Notes under the pieces: generated by a model | Seen by the model: only the letters and a program-made list of their open reading frames with translations | Database searches by the model: none | Told to the model about the DNA's origin: nothing | Made by a program: the position numbers and the translations under genes | Part shown: in pieces, positions 30,464 to 45,600 of the stretch | Position numbering within the stretch: the first letter of the stretch is position 1 | Layout of the letters: the number at the start of each line of letters is the position of its first letter | NCBI GenBank assembly: GCA_965644315.1 | Contig: CBFFRQ010000053.1 | Location: forward strand, 612,662-676,661 | Source: Caecitellus pseudoparvulus | Taxonomy: Eukaryota; Bigyra: Bicosoecida | Length of the DNA stretch: 64,000 nt | Direction: 5' to 3'

Positions 30464-33042
30464 ATGAAGCTGAAGATCACCGTCCCCCGAAAGCAGCCGC
30501 GTGCGTGTCGCCTGCCGCATGCTGCAGCGCCGGGCCTGCGGCACCCGCCGCCAGCCGAGGTCGCCGCCGGCACAGTAACGCCAGGCCTGCTCAGGCGCTG
30601 CGGCCTGGCAGTGCTGGTGCTACTGTGTGCCTGTTGGGACCAACTGTATCAGCATGTCTGCCCTCTGCGTCCCACGCAGACTCTGAGTGTGTGCCGGCTG
30701 TCGGGTGGACGAGCTCAGGCGTGCTGGTGACGGCGTCCGATGACAGCAGCGTTATGGCGTGGAGCCCTGAGGGGCAAGTGCAAGGCAAGGTTGTCAGTGT
30801 GGACTACAACATCACGGCCATGTCATGGCAGCCTCGAGCACACTCTTCGTCAGGAGAACTGGCAGCCGTGGGGGCCAGCGACGGTGCGTTCTGAAGGCGC
30901 GCACTTCCGCAGTGCCGTTGCGCTTGCGTTTCACGTGCCCACCTTGCTCCGAACCACACAGGTTCACTGCGCCTGGTGCAACTCTCTGGGCGTGAAGAGA
31001 AGAAGGTGGCCGTGACGGCAGGGGCTGCCGTGACGGCAGTGCAGTGGTCCAGCGACGGCACAGCCATCGTGACGGGGGGCGAGGACGGTGCCGTGAAGGT
31101 GTGGTCTGCAGCTGGCATGCTGCGCAGCACGCTGGCGCAGACGGAGTTCCCCGTGTACGCCGCGGCGTGGGGCCCAGACAACGACCGGGTCGCCTTTGCA
31201 GCGGGCGACAAAGTCTTCATCAAGAGCCTCAGCACCGACCGCCGGCAGATGGCGTGGAAGGCGCACCAGGGCGTCGTGCTGAGCCTGGACTGGAACGCCG
31301 TCACGGGCCTCATCGTGACGGGGGGCGAGGACTGCAAGTACAAGGTGTGGGACGCCTTCGGCAAGCCCCTGTTCGCGTCGTCCCCCCTGGACAACGTCGT
31401 CACGGCCGTCAAGTGGCGGCCCGACGGCGCCGCCTTCGTCGCTGGCGCCTACAACACCCTGCGCCTGTGCGACCGGACAGGGTGGAGCCACAGCCGGGAG
31501 AGCCCCGAGATGGGCTCCGTGTACTCGGTGGCGTTCAGCCCCGACGGCACTCAGCTGGTGGCGGGGGGCGGCAGTGGCACCGTCATCATGGCCAGCTTGG
31601 TGGAGGTACGGGAGGCGTGGGGCAGTGTGGAGGCGACCCTGGTGGACCCCACCACCATCACCGTCACGGACGTGTTCACGGAGGCCAGTGAGAACCTGGA
31701 CTTCCGCGGCGACCGCGTCACGCACATGGCGCTGGGCTTCGGGCACCTCGTCGTCACCACCGCGACGCAGTGCTACGTGCACTCCGCCTCCAACTGGCAC
31801 TCCCCCCACATCTTCGACCTTCGTGGGCGGGCGTCCTTGGTGGTCCTGTCTGCGCGCCAGTTCCTCCTCGTGGACTCTGTCGCGGGCGTGCAGGTGTACT
31901 CCTACGAGGGGCGGGCGGGGGGCAACCCGAAGTTCGCAGGCCTGCGACCAGAAGCTTTGAGTGGCGAGGCGCTGGCCCTCGCCGCTGACTCAGTGGCCGT
32001 CATTGACTCCGCCGACGCCAGGGCTGTGCACGTGTTCGAGACGCGCACGGGGCGTGGTCTGCCGGGCGCTTTCAAGCACTCCTGCGAGGTGACGGAGGTG
32101 GCCCTGTCGCAGGGCGGCTCCGGGCTGCAGGAGCGCTACCTGGCGTTCGTGGACACCAACAAGGAGCTCTTCATCACGCCAGTCACCAACCCACGCATTG
32201 AAAAACTCACCGGCATGGTGGACTCCATTGCTTGGTGCTCCTCCTGCGACGTCCTGGTGGCGCTGGCCGACGGTGACATGGTCACGTGGCAACACCCTGC
32301 CGCGGCGTTCGTGGACCGCGACCTGCTCGCCGCAGGCTGCGAACGGCAGCCCCAGCCAGCGTTCGGCAAGCTGCCCAGCATCACCGCCTACGACGAGTCG
32401 CGTGTGACAGTGCAGCGAGGCGATGGCGCCGTCATCACAGCCACTGCTGCGTTGCACGGCCCCATGCTGCATTCGTTTGTGCGCAGCGGAGATTGGCAGT
32501 CAGCCCTCCGCCTGGCGCGCTTTGTCAAGGCCCAGCCTCTCTGGGCAGCCCTGGCGTCCATGGCCATCACCGCCAAGCACCTGGACGCTGCAGAGGTGTC
32601 CCTCGCAGCGCTGGGCGACGTCGCCAAGCTGGTGTACCTGCAGTACATCAAGGAAATACCCTCCCCTGAAGGGCGCAACGCGGAAATGGCGCTGTACCGA
32701 AAGGAGCCGCCCCAAGTGGCGGAGGACATCCTCCTGCAGGCGACGCCACCCCTCGTGTACCGCGCCATCAAGCTCAACACGCGCCTGTACCGGTGGGAGC
32801 GTGCGCTGGCCATTGCTGAGCGGTTCGGCGAGCACCTGGACACCGTGCGTGGCTACAGGCAGCGGCACCTGGATGCGACCCACCGGGAGGAGCACTTGTC
32901 TGCCTTCCTGAAGTATGCTGACAGGGGCCCTGTGGACTGGTCGGCCATCCAAGCCGCCAAGGCGGCGTCCAAGCAAGCGGAGGCAAGCCAGAGCGGCGCC
33001 GCAGCGCGGGGAGGCGGCGGCGGCGGGAAGGCCGACGACTGA
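30464..33042 (+). CDS. IFT80: Intraflagellar transport protein IFT80
   Basis: IFT80 is a peripheral IFT-B subunit with two WD40 propellers and a C-terminal helical repeat region. Exons are 30,464-30,500, 30,680-30,883 and 30,962-33,042, giving 773 residues against 777 in human. Splicing yields MKLKITVPRKQPRHSECV and GWTSSGVLVTASDD, matching the family N-terminus. WD motifs are well conserved (GEDGAVKVWSAAGMLRSTLAQ, GEDCKYKVWDAFGKPL, LRLCDRTGWS). The C-terminal part carries LRLARFVKAQPLWAALASMA and YRWERALAIAERF as in IFT80. Both introns have GTGCGT donors. The tail is Ala/Gly-rich. The gene ends 21 bp from the convergent ARPC5 stop. Confidence 0.95.
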
Positions 33043-33063
33043 CCGCAAGACACACACAATGCA

Positions 33064-33518
33064 TTACACCGTCTTGCGGCTGGCCACGACGCGGGAAATG
33101 CTGCCCAGCCCGCCCTGCTTCAGCAGCGCCGCATGCCACTTGAGCATGCTGCTGCACTCGTGTGTCTCAGCCATGGCCCGGTACACATACTTCATGGCCA
33201 TGTCACATTGGGGCGTGTTCAATGTCTTGGCCACCGTGCTAATCTTCGCGTCTGGCACAGCGCCCATGGCCTTGTACACCAGCTGTGCGTGCTGGGCCTG
33301 CGCTCGGCGAGCAGGCGGCCAGTGCAGCCTGCGGCAGTGCACCAGCGGAAGTTGGCGGCGACCCCACGCACCTTGACGTCCTCATCCTTTGAGTGCAGGG
33401 GCGCGTAGTCCATGGCCGCTGCCACAGCGCCAGCGATGTTTCCCGCTTGCATCTCTGCATCCACAGCCCCCTTCGCCTCGGCCAGTGTGGCTTGCCAGTC
33501 AGCCTCCCCGTCAGCCAT
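33064..33518 (-). CDS. ARPC5: Arp2/3 complex subunit 5 (p16-Arc)
   Basis: Exons are 33,518-33,372 and 33,297-33,064 (stop TAA), giving 126 residues. I chose the acceptor at 33,298 because it keeps frame and joins KDEDVK to AQHAQLVYKAM. A nearer AG would shift the frame. The C-terminus (MKYVYRAM, LKWHAALLKQGGLGSISRVV, ASRKTV) matches the signature end of ARPC5. The Arp2/3 complex nucleates branched actin, so this supports an amoeboid or phagocytic eukaryote. The N-terminal acidic segment seen in animals is shorter here. Confidence 0.9.
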
Positions 33519-33710
33519 GGCGCTGCAAACTGAGTGCTCTCCGCCTGGTTCACCAACTCTTCCCTGTGCCGGCGAACAGGAGTGCGCAGGCAGGCCTGGT
33601 GTACCGCTGATCTTCAAGGGGTTGCATTGGTGGGGCTTGTGTGTGCGGGGCGGGATTTGGCCACACCTCGGGAAGTGCACCGGCAGCACCGCCACCCCGC
33701 CGACGCTCGC

Positions 33711-36449
<2,739 letters not shown>

Positions 36450-36686
36450 GACACTGCCTGGTTGAGGGGACTGCCGACAGAGCACTGGGGTGGCGGGCCC
36501 AAATTCCGCACGACCGAACCGCCCGGGGCACTGCCAGGAAACGCTGCAGGCACAGACGCAACGTGGAGCACGCGCCTCCACGTGATGCTGCAGAGCGGTT
36601 TCTGGTTTGTCGACGTGCGGCGAGTGTCGGTGCGCTGTGTCTGAGGTGTGGGGTGCACACAAACGCTGCATTTCAGCGTATGAGAA
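36450..36686. other. Short gap between CDC5 start and the giant gene's stop
   Basis: 237 bp that must include the CDC5 promoter and the giant gene's 3' UTR. No separate feature is seen. Confidence 0.4.
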
Positions 36687-39600
36687 TCAGTCCCCTCCGT
36701 GCCAAAAGTGAACAACGCCCTCCACTTCGTCTTCCCTGCAGGCAGCCGCCCGCAGAGCAGCCTGCAGCTGTTCCACAGACACCGGGCTGCCGGCAGGGGG
36801 CTGTGCCCCCTCGCCCATCACCTGAGCCGCGTCCCCCCTCACCAGCCCGTCCACAGCCACGAGGCTGTCCCCCACGGCCACAACACCTGCCGCCGCCCTG
36901 TCATTGTGCAGGGCGATAACCCTCCCATCTCGAAACTCCGCACCCAGCCGCGATGCCGGTGCCTGCACACGCACAAGCTGCGCCGGTGCCGACGCCGCAG
37001 CCAGCGCAGCGGCGGACAACGAGGCAGAGGGGGGTCCTGAGTGCACTGCTGGTGCACTGCTACCTGCCAGGGCACTGGGCTGGCCTGCTCCTGGAACTTG
37101 TACAGGCGCAGGCGCCACAACCAGAGCCTGAACCCGGCGCAGAGTGGAGGTGGGCCTGGACACTGTGGGGGCTGTGTCGGGTCCCCTCAGGAGCAGTTGG
37201 CCGGGCCCACCCCCTCTGCCCGCCACGTCTTCACCGGTGCGCTCCCGGGGGTGTGGTGCAAGCGGAGCCAGGGTGATGTGAATGCGCGTGTGCTGCACTT
37301 CGTAACAGGTGCCGCTCTCCAGGGCGCCTGCTGGGCTTGCACCCGCAGCGGTAGCCGCCCTATGCGCAGGAGACACCTCGCATGCTTCTGACACAGCCTC
37401 ATGGGGAGCGCCACCCCTCTGTGGGCCCTCTCGCCAGGGTCCTGTGCCGCCTGGTCCGACAGGCGCCAGGTTCACTAGCCGCGGGTCAGCCGCCGACACG
37501 ACACTCCTGCGCATGCTCACGCCCGCATACGCGATGCCGCGCCCGAACGCAGCTGCCTCCGTCGCCTCCACCCTGAAGTGCCCTGGCACAGGGCCAGGCC
37601 CCGGGCCCCGCTGGGCAGGAGTGGTCACAGCTGACGCCTGTGCCGGCGGGGCAGGCACCAGCACATGCACCTTCCCAGCGCGCGGCGTGTAGAGTGTCAG
37701 GGACAAGGGCGGCAGCGACGCAGCCGAGGACTGTGCCAGCCGTCCGAGGCTCGCTGACTCGACTGGGCCATCGAGGTCCGTGCCCGGGGCCGCCCCTCGC
37801 TCTGCCGGTGCTTCAGAGGGGGCGGCTCCGGGAGCGTCAGGAAGTGGCAGCCACGCCACACGCATGACTGGCGGGACCTCACGCCCCGCCTGTGCGCCTG
37901 GCATGAACCACACATCGCTCCCACGCGCCATGGGCACCTCTCCGCCCCTCTGGGGCAGTGCAGCTGGCCCCGGGCCGCGTGTGGCAAGAGTTGTGGTGGG
38001 GTGGGCTGGAGGCGCAGGGGCGGGCGCCAGCAGCGCCACTCGCCCCCTCCCCCGCCCAGTGGACGAGAGCAGCCCGAGGCCTGCCAGGTCCAGGGCCTGC
38101 ACTGTCCCTGTGCGGGGCAGGTGGACCTCCGCTGCCTGAACCTGCACGCTGGCAGGCATTGACATGTCGCCACGCCTTGCTGGCGCCGTGACGGCGGCAG
38201 CGGCGACTGGAGACGGCACAGGCACCTCCACGACTCCTCGTGGAGAGGATGGCTGCACCTCCTGTGTCAGGCTCAGCTGCGCCCCCAACTGCCTGCCGTG
38301 TCGCACGCTCGGTGGAACCTCTGCTGCTTCCGAGAGGTGAGGCTCAGGCGCCGGGCCTGTCTCTGGCAGGCCTGTGCATGGTGCAGCTGCAGCTGGAGCA
38401 GGGGGGGGCATACTTGTGACCCGCGCAATTTGGTCGGGATTGGCGGCGAGCTGTGGCTGGCTGGAGCCTGCTCTGCGGTGCTGGGGAGGCACCTCCTGAG
38501 GCTGGCCAATGACGCCCTCAGCCGCATCCGGCACGCCTAAGGCTCGCAATGTGGCGAGGAGACCACCTCCCATGGCAGTGACGACAGCGTGTGCCGCCAC
38601 AGCGGGCGGCGGCGCGATGGTGACGCTACGTCGGGCAGCTGGGCGCCGCACCGGCCGCGCCGACTGGATGTCGATAGCGATGCTGGTTCGGTCAAGGCGG
38701 CCTCCTCGCTGGTGACGGAAAGGGCGAGGGGCGCTCACGCTGCGCGAGGTGCTCCCATGAGCCGCTGTGGAGTCTACAATCGACACCCGGACACTAGCTC
38801 CCCCCGAATCGTGCGCCAGGAAGATGCGAGGTGGGCCGCCTCCACGCTTGGCAACAGCTGGGGACTCCTCCACGATGGAGCTGAGTGTCCGCCTTGAACT
38901 CTGGGGTGCCGACATCCCAGGCTCAGCACCATCCACTACCACTGCACTTGGGGGCGTGGAGTGCAGTGGCCCTTCCTCCTCGGGTGCAGAGGGCGTCGCG
39001 CCCGCTCTTGGAGAAGAGTGGGTGAGCGCTCGCCGCAACGCCCCGCTGCGAGCGGCGCGAAGCAGCACGGACCAAGCTCTGCTGTGAGCACGAACGCCGC
39101 TGGCAGGGCGTGAGCTCGCGGCTTGCTCAGGCAAACTGGCATGGGGGGCCAGGAGTTCGAGTATGTCCTTGCCATACCGCTCCCGCAGGTAGTGCCTGGC
39201 ACACCGTTGCTGGAGCAATACCTCCGCCGTGATGGGTGGAGCGTGCACCTTCCCTTTCAGGAGGTCCTTGACTGTCGTGGTGGGGGGGCCTTGGGGCGCA
39301 GCACCTGCCTTGCGCGGGCCTGGCACGAAGTGCTCGGCGGGGCCGGCACCGAAATTCCCGTGGGGTTGTTGCGACGACGGCGCAGCGAGACGAAGCGCTC
39401 CCGCTCGACCATCTAGCATCATACGGCTGCCCGCCACTGACTGGTTGGCTGCCTCGCCGCCTCCTTGGGTCCTGCTTGCCACCTGCAAATCGTCGGACTC
39501 GTCCTCTGCAGCTGCTGTGTCGAATTGGTGCCCCTCGGCGTCCAAGTCACTCGCTGCAAAGACTACTTCTTCCCCACTGCTGCTCGTGGCACGCACAGAA

Positions 39601-42600
39601 GTGGACAGAAGCCTGTGCGGAGACTGCCCCGCTTGAGGCGACCCGCCATCGTTCCCGACCGCCGGCACCTCACCACGTTCGGAACTGTGGCTTTGGGCAC
39701 GGATGTCCTTTGACCCCGGTGCTCGTCCATGGATGTGCCTTTGCATCGCGTAGAACGCCCTTGCCACTTGTCGTCGCAGCCAGGCCACCATGCCACCCTC
39801 ACGGCCCGCGTGGAGGACTGGCGTGCTTCCCAGAGCCACCAACGCCTCATGACTCTGCAAGCCTGTCGCCCTTCCAGACGCCCTTAACAAAGTGAGGTGT
39901 TCCATCCGAGCCGAAAGGCCTCTTGAGTGTGGGCCTTGGCGACCCCCAAGCCCCAGGCAGTACACACCACAGCCCGGCAGCCAAGCCACAGCAGGCGAAA
40001 CTGAAGGACGCAGAACAAGGGACCAAAGCATTGAGAGCAATATGAGGGCTGGGTGAATCAACAGAAAAACGACAGCCTGTGTTGTACAAAACGTCTGCAC
40101 GTACGATAGGAGCACGCCGGGGCCGCGGGACAGGCCGAACAGCAGGATAAAGGAGAGCATTAAGGCATGAGCGCAAATGACACCCAACCACGCCAAGGGT
40201 GTCTCCCAGCCAAGAAGCCAACTAATTGGCCTCCCGGGGCCATCAATATACACACAGCAATGGGCAGAGGCCAGTTGGCGCAAAGCAATTGGAGGCAGCA
40301 GTGTACAACATTGACAGACGTAACGCATGGAGCCCTCCTGATCCGGCTGCCACTGGTGTGCCAGTGTTGACGTTGAGCTGGCAGAGGTGGTAGAAACAGC
40401 AACGGGTGAAGTTTGCCGGTCGATACCTTCGATACTGTGTGCCTCTGCTTCCTGGACTGCGTGCCCGACGAGAGGGTACCGCCTGCACCATGCCTTCACC
40501 GCAAGTTTCTGCAGGGACCTTGCAATAAGTGCTGAGAGTGATGGGAAAGCGACAGCATGCTCGGGATCAACGCGGCAGCAAGCACGGCTTGAGCTGCGAA
40601 TCTCCTCTCGACGAAGCGCCCACCTCGCTCGCATGCGCTGCGCAGTATCGGGGCCAACTTTGTCCAAAATAACAGCTTCCTCGATGCTACCAGGCGCAGG
40701 CGGAGCCACACGTGCGGCAGAACCCGTCCAGCAGCAGCCCCAAGGGTCAAAATCTGCCTCCCGAGACACGCGGACCCATTCCGCTCGCTGGCTTGGATGC
40801 CTGCTGCAGGCCTGCACACACACAGTGAAGTTTTCAAGACAGCAGAGCGGGGCATCAAACCATCCGTACAACAGTTCATCTTCTGTATCCACATCGCTGT
40901 CGTTGGGGTGCAAGATTGAATCCGGCGCAGGAGCCGGTGCTGCGCAATGAGAGAGAGGAATGGACACTCGCCCTCCACATGCGTCAACGTCAAGCCGCAA
41001 TTGGTGAACGAGATGGACTTCTTTCTCACCCTCTGGGTTCGGCGAAGTTGACTGCAAGCTTTGCGAATCGTCAAACTCCCGCTCCCAGCCACTAGTAGCA
41101 GAAGCAGCACCCTGAGATATACCTTGCTCACTCGCATAAACGGAGCGTGAGCGAGAAGGAAAGTAAAGGTGTTCGTCTGAAACTTCCCGCGCGAAGTGTG
41201 GCTGTTGGCGTGCCTCCTCCTCAAATGATTTGCGGGCGGCAATCTCTGCTGCGAGGGCGGGGTGCGCATTCGCGAACTCTGCACTCGCAGCAAAACTCAA
41301 GCACCATGAAACGAGAAGCGAGAATGGGATCTGCACTGCAGAAGATATCAACCCAAGCAGCAGGAGTTCATACCACACGGGTTCCTGTCCTTCCACGACT
41401 CCTGCTGCGTCAAAAACGAAAGCCGCAGCTGCAAGCGCAGCGACCAACGACGTGAACAGCACAGTAAGCCGCTTCGGACGAGAGAGCCTCGGATCAAACC
41501 GAAAGCAGAGCGACAGAATCGGATGCTGGAACACAAGCCGGAGCAAACCAGCTCTCCAAAAGAGCGACGCAGATCTGTTGGCCAGCTGCTGTTGGCCTTC
41601 TTTTCGCACAGCTCGGTCTTCGGTGAGAACGCCATCGCTTCGTTCAGGGTGTACACAGTCTTTTCGTGCCAGATAAAGGTCATGTTCACATGTTCTGCTG
41701 ACGTTTGATCCAAGGGAGCTCAATCGACTCACTGACGACGTGATCCCGCCCAGAGAGGCTGCCACTAGTTGATCAAGCCCTGTCAAGGTATTTTCCTCTG
41801 TCGGCGCCGCCACCCTGTCACCCATGCGTGTGCCACGCAGCTCAATGCACGGAATGCACGTTTGCCTAGCCCAATCGTAGTGCTCGCGTTGATCTACTCT
41901 TTCGTTTCCCACATTCCAGCCGTCTGCCTTGTGCTGCAGTCCACGGCTGCGCAGTGTAACCCGCTCCATGTTCCTCACCATGGTGACTTCTTCGTCCTCA
42001 GCAAGTGCTGCCAGAAAGTGCTTGTGTTGGAAACCATCCAGCACGATGCCAAGAGCGAGCAAGCCGACGAAAGCAACGGCCAGGGCGGACAAGAGGACAA
42101 CTACGTAAGTTTGGTCGGCCAGAAAGGCACTGTCCGATCCCCTCCCCCCCCCGACCGGACCATTGTCCTCCCCACCCTCAGTGGATGTCGAGTTGCCCTG
42201 TACTTCATCATCGTCATCGGGACTTGGCTCTCGCCGCTGCCTGGCTGTGGCACCAGAGAAGGTTGTTTTCAACCCAGAACCGATCCGGGCGAAGCGACTG
42301 GAAAACGCTGTCAAGTGATCGCAAGCGCAGGACAGGTGTGTTGCGTTCACAGCATAAGCCACACAGCCCTCCGTCTCCCATGAGCTGTTGCCTGGGTCAA
42401 ACCATGCGCATGCAGCGGTAATGGCAGCTGCAGGGCAAGTCACAGACACATTTCCACGAGCCATATCTTCTGTGCAAGTCACGTTCACTGTCCCAAGGGG
42501 GCATGCAACCTCAAGAATAGCAGACCCGCTGCGGTATGGATCCAACCAGGCAGCATCCTCCGAGCCGCCTGCCCACCAAGCCTCACTCGCATTGTCGGGG

Positions 42601-45600
42601 CAAGTCACCACATGCTGAGCTGCAAGCTCGCCCAAATCCTTTGAACGCAAGATAGAGTGAACCCCAGCAGGAGGTGGGCTCGATGATAAGAGCCTTGCTT
42701 TTAAGTCGCCCGATGTAAGGGTGTCTAGAATGGAGGCTTGCCTCTCTGACAGCTCTCCAAATGCACCTCGAGCCCCCACCTCTGGGCACAGGGGGACACT
42801 CAGCCTGGCTTCCTCCGACATCAAGGTGTCCTTCGTGCAACTCGTCCCACGCCGTCGAGCGCTGTCAGCATAGTGCACCAGCGGCAGCTCAAGCATGTCG
42901 CGCTTCAATCCCACGAGCGGAAGGTGAATGTACGCAAGCCCGGACCTTGACGGAGGTAGGTGCAAGCTCTGTGAGCTTGACTCGCCTTCCGAACTACCTC
43001 GCACAAGGGTGACGTCTGTCACGAACGATGACAAAGGCTGTGCAGCTGCACTCAGTGTCCCGTTTTCCCTTGCCACAAATGGATCGCCAGGGTCAGGCAG
43101 GGCCGTACAGAAGGGACGGCTGCGGAACTCCGCGAACAACAGCGCGACGGAGTTCTCAGTGCCATCATAGGAATCAACAAACCCGGAGTCAAACTCAAAC
43201 GCAGCCCGCTGGGTATTCACTGGCCGCGTCATCATATCTGAAAGATCACCGACATGGCAGGCTTCGACCGCTTCTGGTGCGATGCCGGAACCGGGCACCA
43301 GAAGCACTCCTCCAGATCGGGCACCTTGCCGAAGTGAAACAACCTGCCCTTGCACAGCCACACCGCCGAAATTGCTAGATGGGCAAGCAATCGAAGAAGA
43401 ATCTGAAATGGAACTCACCATCAATGGCCCTTCGTTCGCCAATGCCCCAGCCGTCATGGAGGCAGCGATCTCATGCACCAAACTTGCCAGCTGTCGCAGG
43501 GTGTCACTGGAGCAGCTTCGCGAGGAGAACTCAGCCTCGAGAGCAAGCTCAGCGTCCTCTACAGCTCTCTTGGAGGGTCTTCCCTTGGAGTGCTGCCCAA
43601 CCCAGCTGCGCAATAGACGCTTTGCTTGCAACAACCTGGAAGTCTCTACAGCACTGTCCGCATCGATAAGCTGACTGGCAACCTGGAGCATGGAAGATGC
43701 GATGGGAAGCGAGGAAGTGACCTGGTCTTGCCCGTCAGCGGATACGAGCAACGAGCGCACAATCGAATGGGACACGTTCAATAGCGAAGGTGAGACCTCC
43801 TCAGGCCTTGCTGTGACTTGTGCAAGACCACTGAGTGCAACGGCTCGCATTGTGTCATCAACAACTACCAGCTCGAGCCCAGCCTGAACCGCGCGGCCGA
43901 GGCGCTCTCGAAGTTCAGCACGCTCTGAGATGGGGTCTGGTCCCCCTTCGTCTTCTAGCTGGCGCCTGACGGGAGGGGTCAATTCCTCGCTTCCCTCCAA
44001 CCCCTCCAACCCCTCAAACTCCAGAAATGGAATGTGCCTTCTGACTACAGCAACGTATGGGTTGCGATCACCGCTCAAAAATCGTGGCGCAGTGGTGCCG
44101 CCCAGGCTGCGGCGTGCTTGGCGACTACTCGCCGAGCCAAGAAGCCCAGCCAGAGAAGAGACTGCGGCCATGGACTTGGCCCCGTTTCCTTCAGCAAGGG
44201 CCTGAGTTGCTGAGCCAACCTGATCGGAAACGAAGGAGACCGCTGCAAACTCAGGGTCTTCCCCGTCCTCCAGTGGCTGCGAGGCTGTCACTCGAACGAA
44301 CGATGAAGCCGTTGAGCCCAGACTATCCTCCACGTACAGCACCACTGTCACAAGCGACTGAGGGTGGGTTGAAATCGGCAAAACAGTAGCAATCGAGTTA
44401 TCTTGCGACTTTGCACCGAGGGGGGTGCCGACAGCTTTTGCGAGCAGTTCTTCCTGACTCGGGATGCCCCCAGAGGGATCCACCCAAAACGAATACCTGA
44501 GCGGCATGTCTTCTGGGTCGTCCACCCACCTCAAAGCCCGGAACCTAAAGGTGTCCTTCAGCGCCTTTCCTGTTGACCTGGCCGATTCCAAGAATCCTGC
44601 CGAAGGGGCTCTGTTCGCAAGCAAGAATACCCGTGTTGATCCTCCCAACTGGGGATGCTCCGCTGAAGTAGCATCGAGTCGCAAGGTGTACGCAGCGCCC
44701 GGAGTCAATGCTCCTGCCCGCAGTGCAACCCGAGCTTGGTCTAGTGGAGTCGAGAACAAGTCTCCTGCGGTTGTGCCGCCCACATCTCCAGCTTCCACAT
44801 TCCACTGGAAAACAAACTGGGAGCCTAGAGCGCTGTCTGAGAACGACGCGGCACCAGAGAGTACCAGCCTCGTCGACACATCAACTTTGAATGCAGTTCC
44901 AGAAGCAGATGGCACCAACAAGGTGCCTGCGGGTTGGCTCACAGTCACCCTTGGCACAGCTCCAGCGAGAATCGTGTAAGTAGCAGATGTGTACGCCCAC
45001 TTCCATGTCTGCGAGGAATCAAACAGAAGCACCGAAGACACATTCACTCCGACTTCCAAGTCTTGCCCTTGGTACTCCCCCAAAAGCACAGGTGAGACTG
45101 AGAACGCATCAATGGTGGAAAGTCCGGCAAATTCACCGGCGGGCAAAAGCTCTGAACAGGACTTGCCCGTCGAGCGCACCCGACAGGACCACTCAAACCA
45201 GTACTGGTGTGAGGCGCCAGCAGGTATACCTGAAACCCCCGACACACTCGGGCTAATGTCAGGATCAAACGATCTCCCAGCAGAAACCTGAAGCGGTTCA
45301 AGGACACCTGCAGTTCGACTACCGCCTTCAATTACAGGGACAACCGCTTGCTGGGAAAGTGAAACTTCAGCAATGGCAGCTGAAGACAGATGCTCAGTGG
45401 CTCCCAAGATGGAAGCAGTCACCTCAAAGCTGTAGCTAGCCCCAACAGCGAGCAACTCGCCCGCAGGTATCCTGACTGCTCGAGGATCGGGCAGCTGCAC
45501 AAATGACACCTGAGAAGGACCAGACACCTGGCGCCAAGAGTACTCCAAAGGGATCACGGCATCAGCCATACAGCTTGGCGCAGAACCCACAGCAGACAGA

